A stretch of 64,000 nucleotides of DNA from Thiothrix fructosivorans (GCF_017349355.1 NZ_JAFMPM010000006.1:186001-250000); one strand, 5' to 3'. Shown: positions 9,685 through 19,047, counted from the stretch's first letter. Numbers and translations are program-made. The notes: generated from the letters alone by a model not told the origin.

Positions 9685-12600
9685 ATGACCGACCACAGTC
9701 AGGCACATAACGAACAACGCGCGTATTTGCAGGAAGCCATCGCGGGCTTGGATGCGGTCTTACCGATCCAAGCCCCGTTGCAGGATTTCGTGCATTTTAA
9801 CCCGCTGATGCATTACGAACACCTACCGTTTGCGGAAGCCTTACGCGCTGCCCACGCCCATAGTGGCTCATTGGGCTATTTACCCAACAGCGATTATCGA
9901 CGCTTTTTTCGGGAAGGGCGCATTAATCGCCACGATATTTTCAGCATACTCGCCAGCGATGCCGAGCAAGCCGCCGACCGTGAGATTTACCTCACCGCGC
10001 TTGCCAACAACATCAAAGCGATTACCTTTCAGCAAATGCGCTGGCAAGTAGAAGAAAACGCCGCATTGGAACGCTTTCAAGCCGATGTTGCCTACGAACA
10101 ACGCGATAAATTGCTCGAAGCTGCCGGACAAAACGAAGCCACTGCCATCCGCGCCTTGTGGGAAACGTGTTTGCAAAAGCTGGAACTGCACTACGATTTA
10201 CCGCACCCCGAAGCCTTGCTGAACTTGCGCCTCACCGACATTAACGGCATCTGGGATCAAATCAAGCAACAAGGGCAAATCGGCGCGAGCATTCCCGATG
10301 CGGAAAGTTATATTCACGCCGAAAGCCGCGAATTGCTACACACCTTGCTGGATCAAGTCGGCGACACCCTGACCTTACGCAGCCTGTTGCTCAAACTGGT
10401 CAATGTGGATGTGATGGAACAACTCCTGCCGCTGCTCAATCGCCATCTGGCAAGCTGGCTGGATCAAGGCATCGCCTCCCTCCGTTCCCTGAGCGCAGTC
10501 GAAGGGAACACACAAGGCTTCTACACCTACTGGAAGTCAGCCACCCTGCAAGACTTGACCCTCACGCTCGAAGGCATGGATGATTGGGACGATTACCTCG
10601 AATCCCTGCATGACGACCCGCTGGAAACCATTCTGCAAGAATTGATGCGTAGCGGGATCGACAAAGACCGCTGGGGTGGTTACTTGCGCGTCTTAGCACT
10701 GGAGTTACCGGGCTGGTCGGGCATGTTCAACTGGCGCTCGAAAAACCCTGATTATTACGGCATCAACACCCCCGTCAGCATGGTCGATTACCTCGCGGTC
10801 AGGTTGGTCTTGGAACACTTGTATTGCCGCCAATACACCAGCGAACATTGGAAAATCAATGCCAGCGTTAGTAACCTACGTGGCTATTTCCACCAGAATC
10901 AGGATGAATTTTTTGTCCGTTACCACGCTTACAACACCACCTTGCCGGAATTCCTGCAACAGCTTGCTCAACAATTCTTAAGCAGTGAAGAAGACATCCT
11001 ACCGCAAGACTGGCATCAACTTGCCCACCAAATCCTAACGTGGAATCTTGCCCCCGAAACGGTCATCCCCGTTGGCACCGACATTTACCGCAAAGCATGG
11101 CGTTTATTCCACCTCGCACAACATCTGGCAATGGATGCCGCCGCATTTGCGCAACTCTCACCGGAACGCATCCAGCGCCTGCTGGCCATTCTGGAAGAAC
11201 TCGACGACCCCAATACCAGCGGCTATATCTGGTTACAAGCGTATGAACACCATTATCAGGAAGAAATCTTCAGCGCAGTGCTGAACAAGCATAAAGAAAC
11301 CCCGCTTTCCACCCCGCCCACGGCGCAACTGATTTTCTGCATGGATGACCGCGAAGAAAGCGTGCGTCGCCATCTGGAAGAAATCGCCCCCGATGTGGAA
11401 ACCTTCGGCGCGGCGGGCGTGTTTGGGCTACCCAATAACTGGCGCGGACTGGATACACCCCGCCCCCTCAAACTGGCACAACCCGTGGTCACGGCAGTCC
11501 ACGAACTCCGCGAAATAGCGGATACCGCAGCGCAAGCCCGCTTGCCAGCCCACCAACGCCACCAGCGTTTCCTCAACGGCTTGAGCAAGCTGAAAAACCA
11601 CCGGATGCGCCACAGCGTATTCGGCACAACACTGGCGTTACCGTTGCTCGCGCCGTTTGCGTTGCTGGAACTGTTAGGGCGCGGCTTGCTACCTGCCACT
11701 TACCAGCGTTTCATGAACAAGGTACAACGCCGCGCCAGCTTGCCACTCAAAACCCGTGTTGCCTACACCGCCAGCGAGGTGTTGGAATGCCCCAGCAAAG
11801 AACACAACCAGATGGGCTTGAGTGCGGCAGAAAAAGTTGCCAAAGTGGCTGCGTTCCTGAAACTCACCGGCTTCACCAGCGGCTTTGCACCGTTGGTGGT
11901 GTTAATGGCGCACCGTTCGCGCCACTTGAATAACCCGCATATCCTCGGCTACGGCTGTGGCGCGTGCAGTGGACGTTTCGGAGGGCCGAATGCCCGCGCT
12001 TTTGTGGGCATGTGCAATGAAGCGGAAGTGCGTACCCAGCTTGCCACCCAACACGGCATTCACATTCCTGACGGCACGTGGTTTATTGCCAGCGAACACG
12101 ACACCACCAGCGATGACATCGACTGGTTTGATACCGATTTAATCCCTGCCAGCCATCAGGCAATCGTCAAGCGCGTGCAACAAGCTACCGAACAAGCCGC
12201 ACGTCAATCGTCATTGGAGCGTTGCCGCAAATTTGCGTCTGCCAGCCCGCACCTCACCCCGCGCAGTGCCAAGCGCCATGTAGAAGGACGGGCTGCTTCT
12301 CCCGATCAAGTCCGCGCAGAATTGGGGCATCAAGGCTGCGCCGTCGCTTTCATCGGGCGACGCAATCTGAGTAAAGGCGTTTTCTGGGATCGGCGTTCCT
12401 TCCTGATTTCCTACGACCCACACAACGACCCCGATGGCAAGCTGCTGGAAGCGCAATTGAACGGCAATGGCGTGGTCGGCGTGGGCATTCAGATGGATTA
12501 CTACTTTTCGCGAATGCAAAGCGGCTACTTCGGTTCAGGCAGCAAAGCCACCCACAACCTCACGGGTTTATTCGGAGTAATGGAAGGCGGCGCGAGCGAT

Positions 12601-12939
12601 TTGCGCACCGGGCTTGCCCAGCAAATGGTGGAATTGCACGAACCCATGCGCTTGCTGGCGATTGCCGAAGCGGACATTGACACGCTGGTAGCGATTTACC
12701 AACGCCATGAGTATTTGCGGCGCTTACTGGATAACGGCTGGGTGTTACTGGCAGCGAAACCACCGGATCGCAATGAAATCCACGTTTTCCAACCCGGTAA
12801 GGGCTTTGTGCAATGGCGCGGTTCGGTACATCAATTGCCGCAAGTGCAGCATTCCCGCGACTGGTACGCGGGGCATCATGGGCATTTACCGCCTGCGGCA
12901 GTGCGGGGTTCTTCGGCGCTGGAGGTGAACCATGCCTAA
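9685..12939 (+). CDS. dabA: DabA-type inorganic carbon transporter subunit, second copy
   Basis: A 1084-residue DUF2309 protein, clearly paralogous to the one at 5037 but well diverged. The zinc-site residues are Cys552 and Asp554 (FCMDDREE), His743 (MAHRS) and Cys758 (GYGCGACSG), with the same 15-residue His-Cys spacing. Shared blocks include LTLRSLL, LPGWSGMF, DRRSFLISYD and THNLTGLFGVMEG. The copy differs around the histidine (MAHRSRHL versus MGHGSTSQ), which could tune activity or substrate. The start has AGGA 11 bases upstream. It overlaps the second dabB by 8 bases exactly as in the first pair, so the two dabAB pairs arose by duplication or by joining of two complete cassettes. Confidence 0.93.
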   Translation: MTDHSQAHNEQRAYLQEAIAGLDAVLPIQAPLQDFVHFNPLMHYEHLPFAEALRAAHAHSGSLGYLPNSDYRRFFREGRINRHDIFSILASDAEQAADREIYLTALANNIKAITFQQMRWQVEENAALERFQADVAYEQRDKLLEAAGQNEATAIRALWETCLQKLELHYDLPHPEALLNLRLTDINGIWDQIKQQGQIGASIPDAESYIHAESRELLHTLLDQVGDTLTLRSLLLKLVNVDVMEQLLPLLNRHLASWLDQGIASLRSLSAVEGNTQGFYTYWKSATLQDLTLTLEGMDDWDDYLESLHDDPLETILQELMRSGIDKDRWGGYLRVLALELPGWSGMFNWRSKNPDYYGINTPVSMVDYLAVRLVLEHLYCRQYTSEHWKINASVSNLRGYFHQNQDEFFVRYHAYNTTLPEFLQQLAQQFLSSEEDILPQDWHQLAHQILTWNLAPETVIPVGTDIYRKAWRLFHLAQHLAMDAAAFAQLSPERIQRLLAILEELDDPNTSGYIWLQAYEHHYQEEIFSAVLNKHKETPLSTPPTAQLIFCMDDREESVRRHLEEIAPDVETFGAAGVFGLPNNWRGLDTPRPLKLAQPVVTAVHELREIADTAAQARLPAHQRHQRFLNGLSKLKNHRMRHSVFGTTLALPLLAPFALLELLGRGLLPATYQRFMNKVQRRASLPLKTRVAYTASEVLECPSKEHNQMGLSAAEKVAKVAAFLKLTGFTSGFAPLVVLMAHRSRHLNNPHILGYGCGACSGRFGGPNARAFVGMCNEAEVRTQLATQHGIHIPDGTWFIASEHDTTSDDIDWFDTDLIPASHQAIVKRVQQATEQAARQSSLERCRKFASASPHLTPRSAKRHVEGRAASPDQVRAELGHQGCAVAFIGRRNLSKGVFWDRRSFLISYDPHNDPDGKLLEAQLNGNGVVGVGIQMDYYFSRMQSGYFGSGSKATHNLTGLFGVMEGGASDLRTGLAQQMVELHEPMRLLAIAEADIDTLVAIYQRHEYLRRLLDNGWVLLAAKPPDRNEIHVFQPGKGFVQWRGSVHQLPQVQHSRDWYAGHHGHLPPAAVRGSSALEVNHA

Positions 12940-14491
12940 TGTCATGCTGTTATTGATTCCTGCCCTGCCCTTGCTGGCAGCTTTATTGCTGGCAATGGAT
13001 CGGCTGTTTCGCTGGAGTCGCGGGGATGATGGCGAACGTTTTGCCGCTGGTTTATTGCAAGTCGCCAGCCTGTTAAGCCTGTTACTGGTGCTGTGGGCGG
13101 ATGTGCATTACTGGCTAAACGGTAGCCGTGACGTGGTGGTGTTGCCGTGGTTGCACAGCGGTATCTACAACGCCAGCATTAGCTTTACACTGGATCATCT
13201 GAGCTTGAGCATGGCAACGCTGGTGGGGGTGATCACGTTGTTAGTGACACGCTTTTCGGTAAATTATTTGCATCGGGAAGCAGGCTTCCAACGCTTTTTT
13301 ATGGTAATGGGCATTTTCACTGCTGCCATGTATTTGATTGCGCTGTCCGGCAGTGCCTTGCTGGCGTTTGTGGGCTGGGAATTGGCGGGGGCAAGTTCGT
13401 ATTTGCTGATCGGCTATAACTGGCAAAGCCGCACCGCCACCACGAATGCAACGCGTGCGTTTGTCACCAATCGGATGGGTGATGCAGGGTTTATGCTCGG
13501 TATGTTCATGGCGTTTTCGCTGTTTCGTACCACGGAATGGGCGGTGGTGCTGACGACACCCGCTGACAAATCCAGCTTGCTGGTCGGCGTGGCGGCACTC
13601 GGCTTTATGACCGCTGCCTTGGTGAAATCGGCGCAATTCCCGTTTTCGGCGTGGATTACCCGTGCATTAGAAGGCCCCACACCGTCCAGCACCGTGTTTT
13701 ACGGCTCGCTGATGGTACACGCGGGCATCTTCTTATTACTGCGTATTCATCCGCTGCTGGAGCAAGCCCCCGTCTTGCAAGCCTTATTGCTGAGTGTGGG
13801 TATTCTCACCGTGCTCTATGGCTGGTTGGGAGGCTTGGCGCAAACCGACATTAAAACCTCGCTGATGTTTTCAACCTTGGCGCAAACGGGTTTGATGTTG
13901 GTCGAAATTGCGCTCGGTTGGTACACGCTGGCGTTGCTGCATTTGCTGTGGCACGCGGTGTGGCGAGCGTATCAGTTTTTGCATTCGCCTTCCTTCGCGC
14001 TGCATACGCAATGGCAAGCTGCCCCGCCTGCGCCGCTGTGGTTGCGCAAACAGCGTTGGTTGCACAATGCAGCCTTGCAACGCTTCTGGCTTGACCCGTT
14101 GGCGGATTGGTTGCTAATCAAACCAACCTTGGCGATTTCACAGGAAACCCAAGTGTTCGATGGGCAGATTCTCGATAAACTCAGTGGCACACCCAGCCCG
14201 CACAGCAGCATGGCAACGCTTGCCGATATGCAGGCGATGCAGCAAGGGCGAATGCGGGTGGAAAGCAGCATCGGTGTCGGTTCGGGTTTCTTGGGCAAGC
14301 TGATGCAATGGGTGGCGGAACACTTGGAATGGTTTGAACACCGTTTGCTCTTGCAAAGTGGCGGCGGCAAAGCCAAAACCACCTTGGACACATTGGGGCG
14401 GTACTTGGATAGGATCGAGCGCCTGCTGACCCAACCACGTTATCTGGTGTTGCTGATTTTTGCAACGCTGGTTGTCATTTTCCGGGGGTAG
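12932..14491 (+). CDS. dabB: DabB-type proton-channel subunit, second copy
   Basis: A 519-residue NuoL-like protein, paralogue of the gene at 8167. GGAGG at about 12921 supports the ATG at 12932. It keeps the TM5 glutamate (VGWELAGASSY), Lys232 in ALVKSAQFPFSAW and the MVHAGIFLLLR histidine. The C-terminal tail again has an amphipathic helix (LMQWVAEHLEWFEHRLLLQ) and a last hydrophobic segment; a short Met/Gln-rich insert (LADMQAMQQGRM) distinguishes it from the first copy. Its partner is most likely the DabA encoded just upstream, but cross-pairing with the first DabA is possible. Confidence 0.92.
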   Translation: MPNVMLLLIPALPLLAALLLAMDRLFRWSRGDDGERFAAGLLQVASLLSLLLVLWADVHYWLNGSRDVVVLPWLHSGIYNASISFTLDHLSLSMATLVGVITLLVTRFSVNYLHREAGFQRFFMVMGIFTAAMYLIALSGSALLAFVGWELAGASSYLLIGYNWQSRTATTNATRAFVTNRMGDAGFMLGMFMAFSLFRTTEWAVVLTTPADKSSLLVGVAALGFMTAALVKSAQFPFSAWITRALEGPTPSSTVFYGSLMVHAGIFLLLRIHPLLEQAPVLQALLLSVGILTVLYGWLGGLAQTDIKTSLMFSTLAQTGLMLVEIALGWYTLALLHLLWHAVWRAYQFLHSPSFALHTQWQAAPPAPLWLRKQRWLHNAALQRFWLDPLADWLLIKPTLAISQETQVFDGQILDKLSGTPSPHSSMATLADMQAMQQGRMRVESSIGVGSGFLGKLMQWVAEHLEWFEHRLLLQSGGGKAKTTLDTLGRYLDRIERLLTQPRYLVLLIFATLVVIFRG

Positions 14492-14498
14492 TCTACAC

Positions 14499-16034
14499 AT
14501 GATTTTTTCTGAATTAATGGCAACCAAGCCCTTGCTGACCATGTTGCAATTGCTGCCGCTTGTAACGGGATTGGTGCTGATCAAAGTGCGCGGTCATGCC
14601 GCGATTGCGCTAGCGGGCATTATGTCGCTGGCGCAAATGTTTCTGGCGATGGGTTTGTATCAGCAATTCGATATTCACCAACCCGCTGGGGTGATGCAGT
14701 TTGCGGAAAATGTGCCGTTGTGGGGTGCATTCCACTACCACGCGGCGGTGGATGGTATCGGGGTCATGTTTGTCTTGCTCACTAGCTTGATCAGCTTGCT
14801 GAGTGTGGCGTTTGTGCTGGTGCGGCGCTTACACGAAAGCTCAATTCTGGCGGTGATGATGATGATTCAAGCGGTCGTCACCAGCCAATTCGTGACGGTG
14901 GATCTATTATGGTTTACCACCATGTCGTTTCTGGAAGTGGTCTTGGTGGGCTATTTGACGAAGCGCTGGTCGACCTTCCACGACATTCAACCGACACTCG
15001 CCCGTTACCTGCAATTCATGGTGGTGGGCTTGCTGCTGATGGTGTTTGGAACGCTGGTACTGGGCTGGAATTACGCCGATGCGAACGCAGGGCGCTGGAG
15101 CTTTAGCCTGTACGAGTTATCGCAACTGGGTTTCGGTAAGCATGACATGGTAGGCACGCTGGTGTTCTTCGCGCTGTTCTACGCGTTGGCGATACGGATT
15201 CCGATATTCCCGTTTCACGGCTGGCTGCCTGCGTTTATGTTGCATGGCAATGTGGCAGTTGCACCGATTTATTTGCTGGGCTTGAAAGTGGGGGTGTACG
15301 GCTTGCTGCGTTTTGTGTTCCCCATCGTACCTCATGCGGTGTGGGAATGGCATTGGGTGGCAACAGTGTTTGCATCCACCGGGGTATTTTATGCAGCCTT
15401 TTTGGCAATGCGCCAACGCACGTTGCGGGAATTGCTGGCGTTTGCGGTGATCAGCCACACAGGGATTTTGACGATTGGTTTGTTCAGTTTGCACCGTATG
15501 GCGTTTGAAGGCGCGGTCTTACTGGCGTTGAACTTTGGCTTGGCGATTACGGGCTTGCTTCTAATGACGGGCATGGTGTGGCAACGCACGCGCACCACGC
15601 GGCTGCACAAATTGGGCGGCATGTTGGACTACATCCCCATTGTCGGCTTGGCGTTTTTGGTGGCAGGTCTGGCGGTCGTGGGAATGCCGGGAACACCGGG
15701 GTTTGATGCGGTGCATTTCGTGTTGGAAGGTTCGATCAAAAGCTTTGGTGCAGTCGTCACGGTGGCGGCGGCATTGGGTAACTTAGTCGCTGCGGGTTTC
15801 TTATTACGCGCTTTCCAACAAGCCTTTTTAGCAACACCGGGGATGGATACCAGCCGCTGGGATACCAGCCCGACCTATCCGGCAGAAACCTTGATGGCGG
15901 GTATTGTGATTGTGGTGACAGTGGTGGCAGGCTTTTATTCCGCCCCGTGGATTGCGTTAATTGGCGAGCCAATTAGCGGATTGGCGGCATTGTTTGCTGA
16001 ATATACCGGCGCAGTACACGGAGGGGGTCACTGA
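14499..16034 (+). CDS. divergent NuoM/NuoN-like membrane subunit in DAB operon
   Basis: A 511-residue proton-translocating-transporter-family protein. ATG 14499 is preferred to 14460 because GGGGG at 14484-14488 precedes it and the upstream extension lies inside dabB. The family TM7 motif is present (AIRIPIFPFHGWLP), but the normally invariant lysine is arginine (Arg233). In TM5 the usual FWE is replaced by MSFLE, so the acidic residue is displaced by a few positions. The TM8 lysine (LLGLKVGVYGLLRF) is kept. These changes suggest altered or weakened proton conduction, or a structural role. It lies 7 bases after dabB and overlaps the next antiporter-like gene by one base. Confidence 0.85.
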   Translation: MIFSELMATKPLLTMLQLLPLVTGLVLIKVRGHAAIALAGIMSLAQMFLAMGLYQQFDIHQPAGVMQFAENVPLWGAFHYHAAVDGIGVMFVLLTSLISLLSVAFVLVRRLHESSILAVMMMIQAVVTSQFVTVDLLWFTTMSFLEVVLVGYLTKRWSTFHDIQPTLARYLQFMVVGLLLMVFGTLVLGWNYADANAGRWSFSLYELSQLGFGKHDMVGTLVFFALFYALAIRIPIFPFHGWLPAFMLHGNVAVAPIYLLGLKVGVYGLLRFVFPIVPHAVWEWHWVATVFASTGVFYAAFLAMRQRTLRELLAFAVISHTGILTIGLFSLHRMAFEGAVLLALNFGLAITGLLLMTGMVWQRTRTTRLHKLGGMLDYIPIVGLAFLVAGLAVVGMPGTPGFDAVHFVLEGSIKSFGAVVTVAAALGNLVAAGFLLRAFQQAFLATPGMDTSRWDTSPTYPAETLMAGIVIVVTVVAGFYSAPWIALIGEPISGLAALFAEYTGAVHGGGH

Positions 16035-17512
16035 TGGATGGTTTAACGAGTATGAATTTTCCGTGGTTAAGCTTGCTGATTTTGATGTTGCCGTTGGGCG
16101 CAATTTTAACCGCCCTAATGCCGGGTAAAGAAGCACGCTTGGCGGCATTAACCACAGCGGTGCTAACGCTGGGCGTGACGCTGGTGATTGTGGCAGGCTT
16201 TGACCCACAACAAACCGGCTTCCAATTTGTGGAAAAAACACCGTGGATGCCGAGTTTGGGTATCCACTATTTCATGGGCGTGGATGGCTTGTCGGTGCTG
16301 TTTTTACCGTTTACCGCGCTGCTATTTATTGGGGTGATTTTGGCATCGTGGAACGCGATTCGCACCATGCGCCAGTTTTATTTTGCGCTGCTATTAATGC
16401 TGGAATGCACCATCATGGGCATTTTCACGTCGCTGGATACGATTTTGTTTTTCCTGTTCTGGGAAATGACCTTGCTGCCGCTGTTCTTCCTGCTCAGTTT
16501 GTGGGGCAGCGGAGCTAATCGCCGCTATGCAGGGGTGAAATACAGCTTGTTTATGCTGGCGGGGGGCTTGCCGATTTTGGTCGGTTTTGTGGTGTTGGCG
16601 CTGAATAATTCCACGGAGCTGAGTTTTTCCTACACGGATTTGCTGGCAGGTAGCCACAGTAAAGACGTTCAAATCGTGGTGTTCTTCCTGTTATTGGTCG
16701 GGTTTGGGATCAAAGTGCCGTTGTTTCCGCTGCATACGTGGTTACCCGTGGTGGCGCAAGAAGGGCCTGCGACCACGGTAGCGTTACTGACGGGCTTGAA
16801 AGTGGGCGCGTATGGTTTATTACGCTTTGGCTTGCCACTCGTGCCGGAAGCGGCACTGGAATTCCGCTGGATTTTGGTGGGTTTGGGGATGATTGGCGTG
16901 CTGTATGGCGCAGTCGCCGCGTTAAGCCAAACCAGTTTGCGGCGCATGTTGGCGTTTTCCTCGTTAAGCCACGTCGGCTTGGTGGTGCTGGGCATTGCTT
17001 CGTTTAGCCCGCAGGGAATGCAGGGCGCGATCTTCCAATTGCTGAACTTCACCCTGATTGCGGGTGGGTTGTTCCTGATCACGGGATTCTTGCATCAGCG
17101 CACGGGTTCGACGGAATTATTGAGTTTGGGCGGGGTGGCGAAGTCGATGCCGTTGCTAGCATCGCTGTTCTTTTTCCTCGGCTTGGCGGGGATCGGGATG
17201 CCTGCCACCAGCGGTTTTCCGGCGGAATTTTTGCTGATCGTGAGCATTTTGGAAGTGCATACCGGCGCAGGGTTGGTAGTATTGTTTGTGGTCATATTGG
17301 GCGCGGCGTATTTCCTGAATTTCTACCGCAAGGCATTTTTGGGTGAAGCGCGTCACGCTATTATCCGTGATGCACCTGATTTGAAGCGGCGCGAACTCGG
17401 TGTCCTGCTGCTGATCGTGATACTGGTGCTGGTCTTCGGCTTCTACCCACAGGGGATTTTGGATATAACCGAAACCAGCAGCCAGTATTGGGTGAGCTTG
17501 CTGCTGCCTTAA
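16034..17512 (+). CDS. NuoM-like proton-translocating antiporter subunit, last gene of DAB operon
   Basis: A 492-residue NuoM-like protein with canonical charges: the TM5 glutamate in LFWEMTLLP, Lys227 in FGIKVPLFPLHTW and the TM8 lysine in GLKVGAYGLL. The start overlaps the previous stop (TGATGG) and has GAGGGGG upstream. It closes a seven-gene run in which no intergenic gap exceeds 12 bases. As with the other antiporter-like subunits here, the missing complex I peripheral arm and the dab context suggest it belongs to the carbon-uptake machine or to an Mrp-like partner complex. A 28-bp stretch of its 3' coding region recurs downstream at 18867. Confidence 0.88.
   Translation: MDGLTSMNFPWLSLLILMLPLGAILTALMPGKEARLAALTTAVLTLGVTLVIVAGFDPQQTGFQFVEKTPWMPSLGIHYFMGVDGLSVLFLPFTALLFIGVILASWNAIRTMRQFYFALLLMLECTIMGIFTSLDTILFFLFWEMTLLPLFFLLSLWGSGANRRYAGVKYSLFMLAGGLPILVGFVVLALNNSTELSFSYTDLLAGSHSKDVQIVVFFLLLVGFGIKVPLFPLHTWLPVVAQEGPATTVALLTGLKVGAYGLLRFGLPLVPEAALEFRWILVGLGMIGVLYGAVAALSQTSLRRMLAFSSLSHVGLVVLGIASFSPQGMQGAIFQLLNFTLIAGGLFLITGFLHQRTGSTELLSLGGVAKSMPLLASLFFFLGLAGIGMPATSGFPAEFLLIVSILEVHTGAGLVVLFVVILGAAYFLNFYRKAFLGEARHAIIRDAPDLKRRELGVLLLIVILVLVFGFYPQGILDITETSSQYWVSLLLP
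17427..17454 (+). repeat. 28-bp direct repeat, copy 1 (inside antiporter gene)
   Basis: TGCTGGTCTTCGGC followed by TTCTACCCACAGGG; identical to 18867-18894 except for one base. It encodes the VFGFYPQG segment near the C-terminus of the antiporter-like protein. Confidence 0.8.
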
Positions 17513-17542
17513 GCCAAATATCAGGCAACGTTTATTGGCGTG

Positions 17543-18786
17543 TCAGGGTGTTGCCACTGTGGGCAACGCTTGGGCATAAAGCGTCAGGCACAGCTCCAGA
17601 TCGCTGACCGATTCGTACTGGGGAAGTTTGCCTGACAGTTTTTCGCTTTCACGCAGGATCATTTCCACGCCAAAACCGCGCCTGTCCATCAGGTAACTTT
17701 TGCCTAAGTCAACCTCATCCACTGGATAGTAACGGGAAAATAAGCTGGCGAGGATTTCGTTGCGTGGCACGGACAAACGACTCATGGATTCCAACGACAA
17801 GGTGTTGGGTAATGCGCCCGGTGAATGGATTTCCAGCCGATCGGCAAACATAAACAAGCGGATACGTTGCGCGTGCAAGGAATAATCCCGATGCGCCACT
17901 GCATTCACAAGCGCTTCAAACACCGCTCCCAAATGGTATTGGGGATAATCAACCCTGCCTAACGGTTTGCGAGCGGCAGTAGTCATATTACGGCGCACAA
18001 ATGAAAAGCATCCAAGATTTGCCGATCCAGTGGGCCACGGATTTCCTGCGCATCGATCTGTTCGTTAGGGTCATTGCGCACCCCAGTATGGGCGACAACC
18101 AGAATTTCGGCGTTGCGTAACCATTTTGCAGGGTCTAGCGTACAGAGTAACACCCCAGCTATGGTGGGCAGGGCTTCACCATCACGGTTATCAATCAGGT
18201 GTAGCCGTGCCAGTTGCGTGATGATGTCGCCTTGATCGGGCTTGATGAAACGGCGTAACAACAACGCATCGAGGTCGTCAAAATGAGCCTTGGGAACAAC
18301 CTGCTCTTCAAAGCGCACAATCCGCGCCTGACTACGCTGTTGAAACAAGCGTGCCAGCATATCCGGCTGCATTTCGCGTTTGGCGTGCCCAATGCGTTTG
18401 AAATAGCCATTAGCACTTTGGTGAACCCACAAACTACGCGGCACTTCTGCAACAATCACGGCTTGTAATTGTCCACTTGCATCCAGTAATTCGAGGTGAT
18501 GAGTGACAACTTCCAGTGGTGGTTTAATACGGTCGGTGCAAATCGCCGTCAGCCATGTTTCCACCCGATCCAGATGTTCAGCGGGAATCCCCGTGACGGT
18601 GCGCGTTTTATCATCGACCCCAAAGACCATCAAGCCACCGCTGGCGTTACCCATAGCTGCCAATTCATCGGATAAACCATCAGGATGCGGTTCGAGGTTC
18701 TTACCGTCTCTGAGGGTAATCTGTTTGAGTTCCAACGTGGAGTCTTCGCCCAAACGAATGCGTTGCATGAGGTGCGTGAGGTTCAT
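17543..18786 (-). pseudogene. AlbA/Schlafen-type ATP-binding transcriptional regulator, frameshifted
   Basis: Two overlapping minus-strand frames make one gene: 18786-17983 encodes an N-terminal AlbA_2/Schlafen-like nucleic-acid-binding domain (EDSTLELKQ, MGNASGGLMVFGVDD), and 17998-17543 encodes the C-terminal GHKL-ATPase-like part (FEALVNAVAHRDYS). The break lies near 17990-18003: DAF-HL in one frame must continue as FVRRNMTTAARKPLG in the other, and a single missing base next to a TTTT run explains it. Whole length would be about 413 residues, normal for these putative DNA-binding helicase-like regulators. It could be a true pseudogene or an assembly error. It stands alone, convergent with the DAB operon. 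Confidence 0.8.
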
Positions 18787-18866
18787 GAATCATCTCCAAA
18801 CAGGCTGCTTTGCCCGATTGTAGCATCCTCTCGTGGGTCGGGTTTGTTAGTGTTAGATATACCAGT

Positions 18867-18894
18867 TGCTGGTCTTCGGCCTCTACCCACAGGG
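18867..18894 (+). repeat. 28-bp direct repeat, copy 2 (relic)
   Basis: Matches 17427-17454 with one mismatch (C for T at the fifteenth base). In the same reading frame it spells LVFGLYPQG, so it looks like a relic of the 3' end of an antiporter-type gene, now in noncoding DNA between the AlbA-type gene and tnpB. Sequence on either side does not match. Confidence 0.75.
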
Positions 18895-18923
18895 TTTGAA
18901 GCAGCTACCACAAAACCCACCCA

Positions 18924-18956
18924 AACTTCTCCAATCTTTGTCATTTTGGAGAAGTT
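18924..18956. repeat. perfect 11-bp inverted repeat (hairpin)
   Basis: AACTTCTCCAA and TTGGAGAAGTT enclose an 11-base loop. It sits 91 bp before the tnpB start, where the left-end subterminal hairpin of an IS200/IS605-type element would be expected. No T-run follows, so it is a poor intrinsic terminator. Confidence 0.7.
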
Positions 18957-19047
18957 GTAAGGCACAGACTACCGTTCATCTGTCGATAGCAACATCAAAA
19001 ACACCCACCCCTAGACACAAAATCTGCTGTATTGCATCCTATCCCTC

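Noticed and set aside
3562-17512. Interpretation of the antiporter-like genes as part of NADH dehydrogenase (complex I)
   Set aside because: No nuoA-K partners are present, two DabA genes are interleaved, and the DabB-type C-terminal tails are not those of NuoL.
17550-17567. GTTGCC/GGCAAC hairpin after the DAB operon as a terminator
   Set aside because: A 6-bp stem without a T-run, lying inside the coding end of the convergent AlbA-type gene.
18783-18965. 60-codon minus-strand frame ending at the AlbA gene start
   Set aside because: No ribosome site, includes the hairpin and the antiporter-gene relic on the other strand, so more likely noncoding junction DNA.
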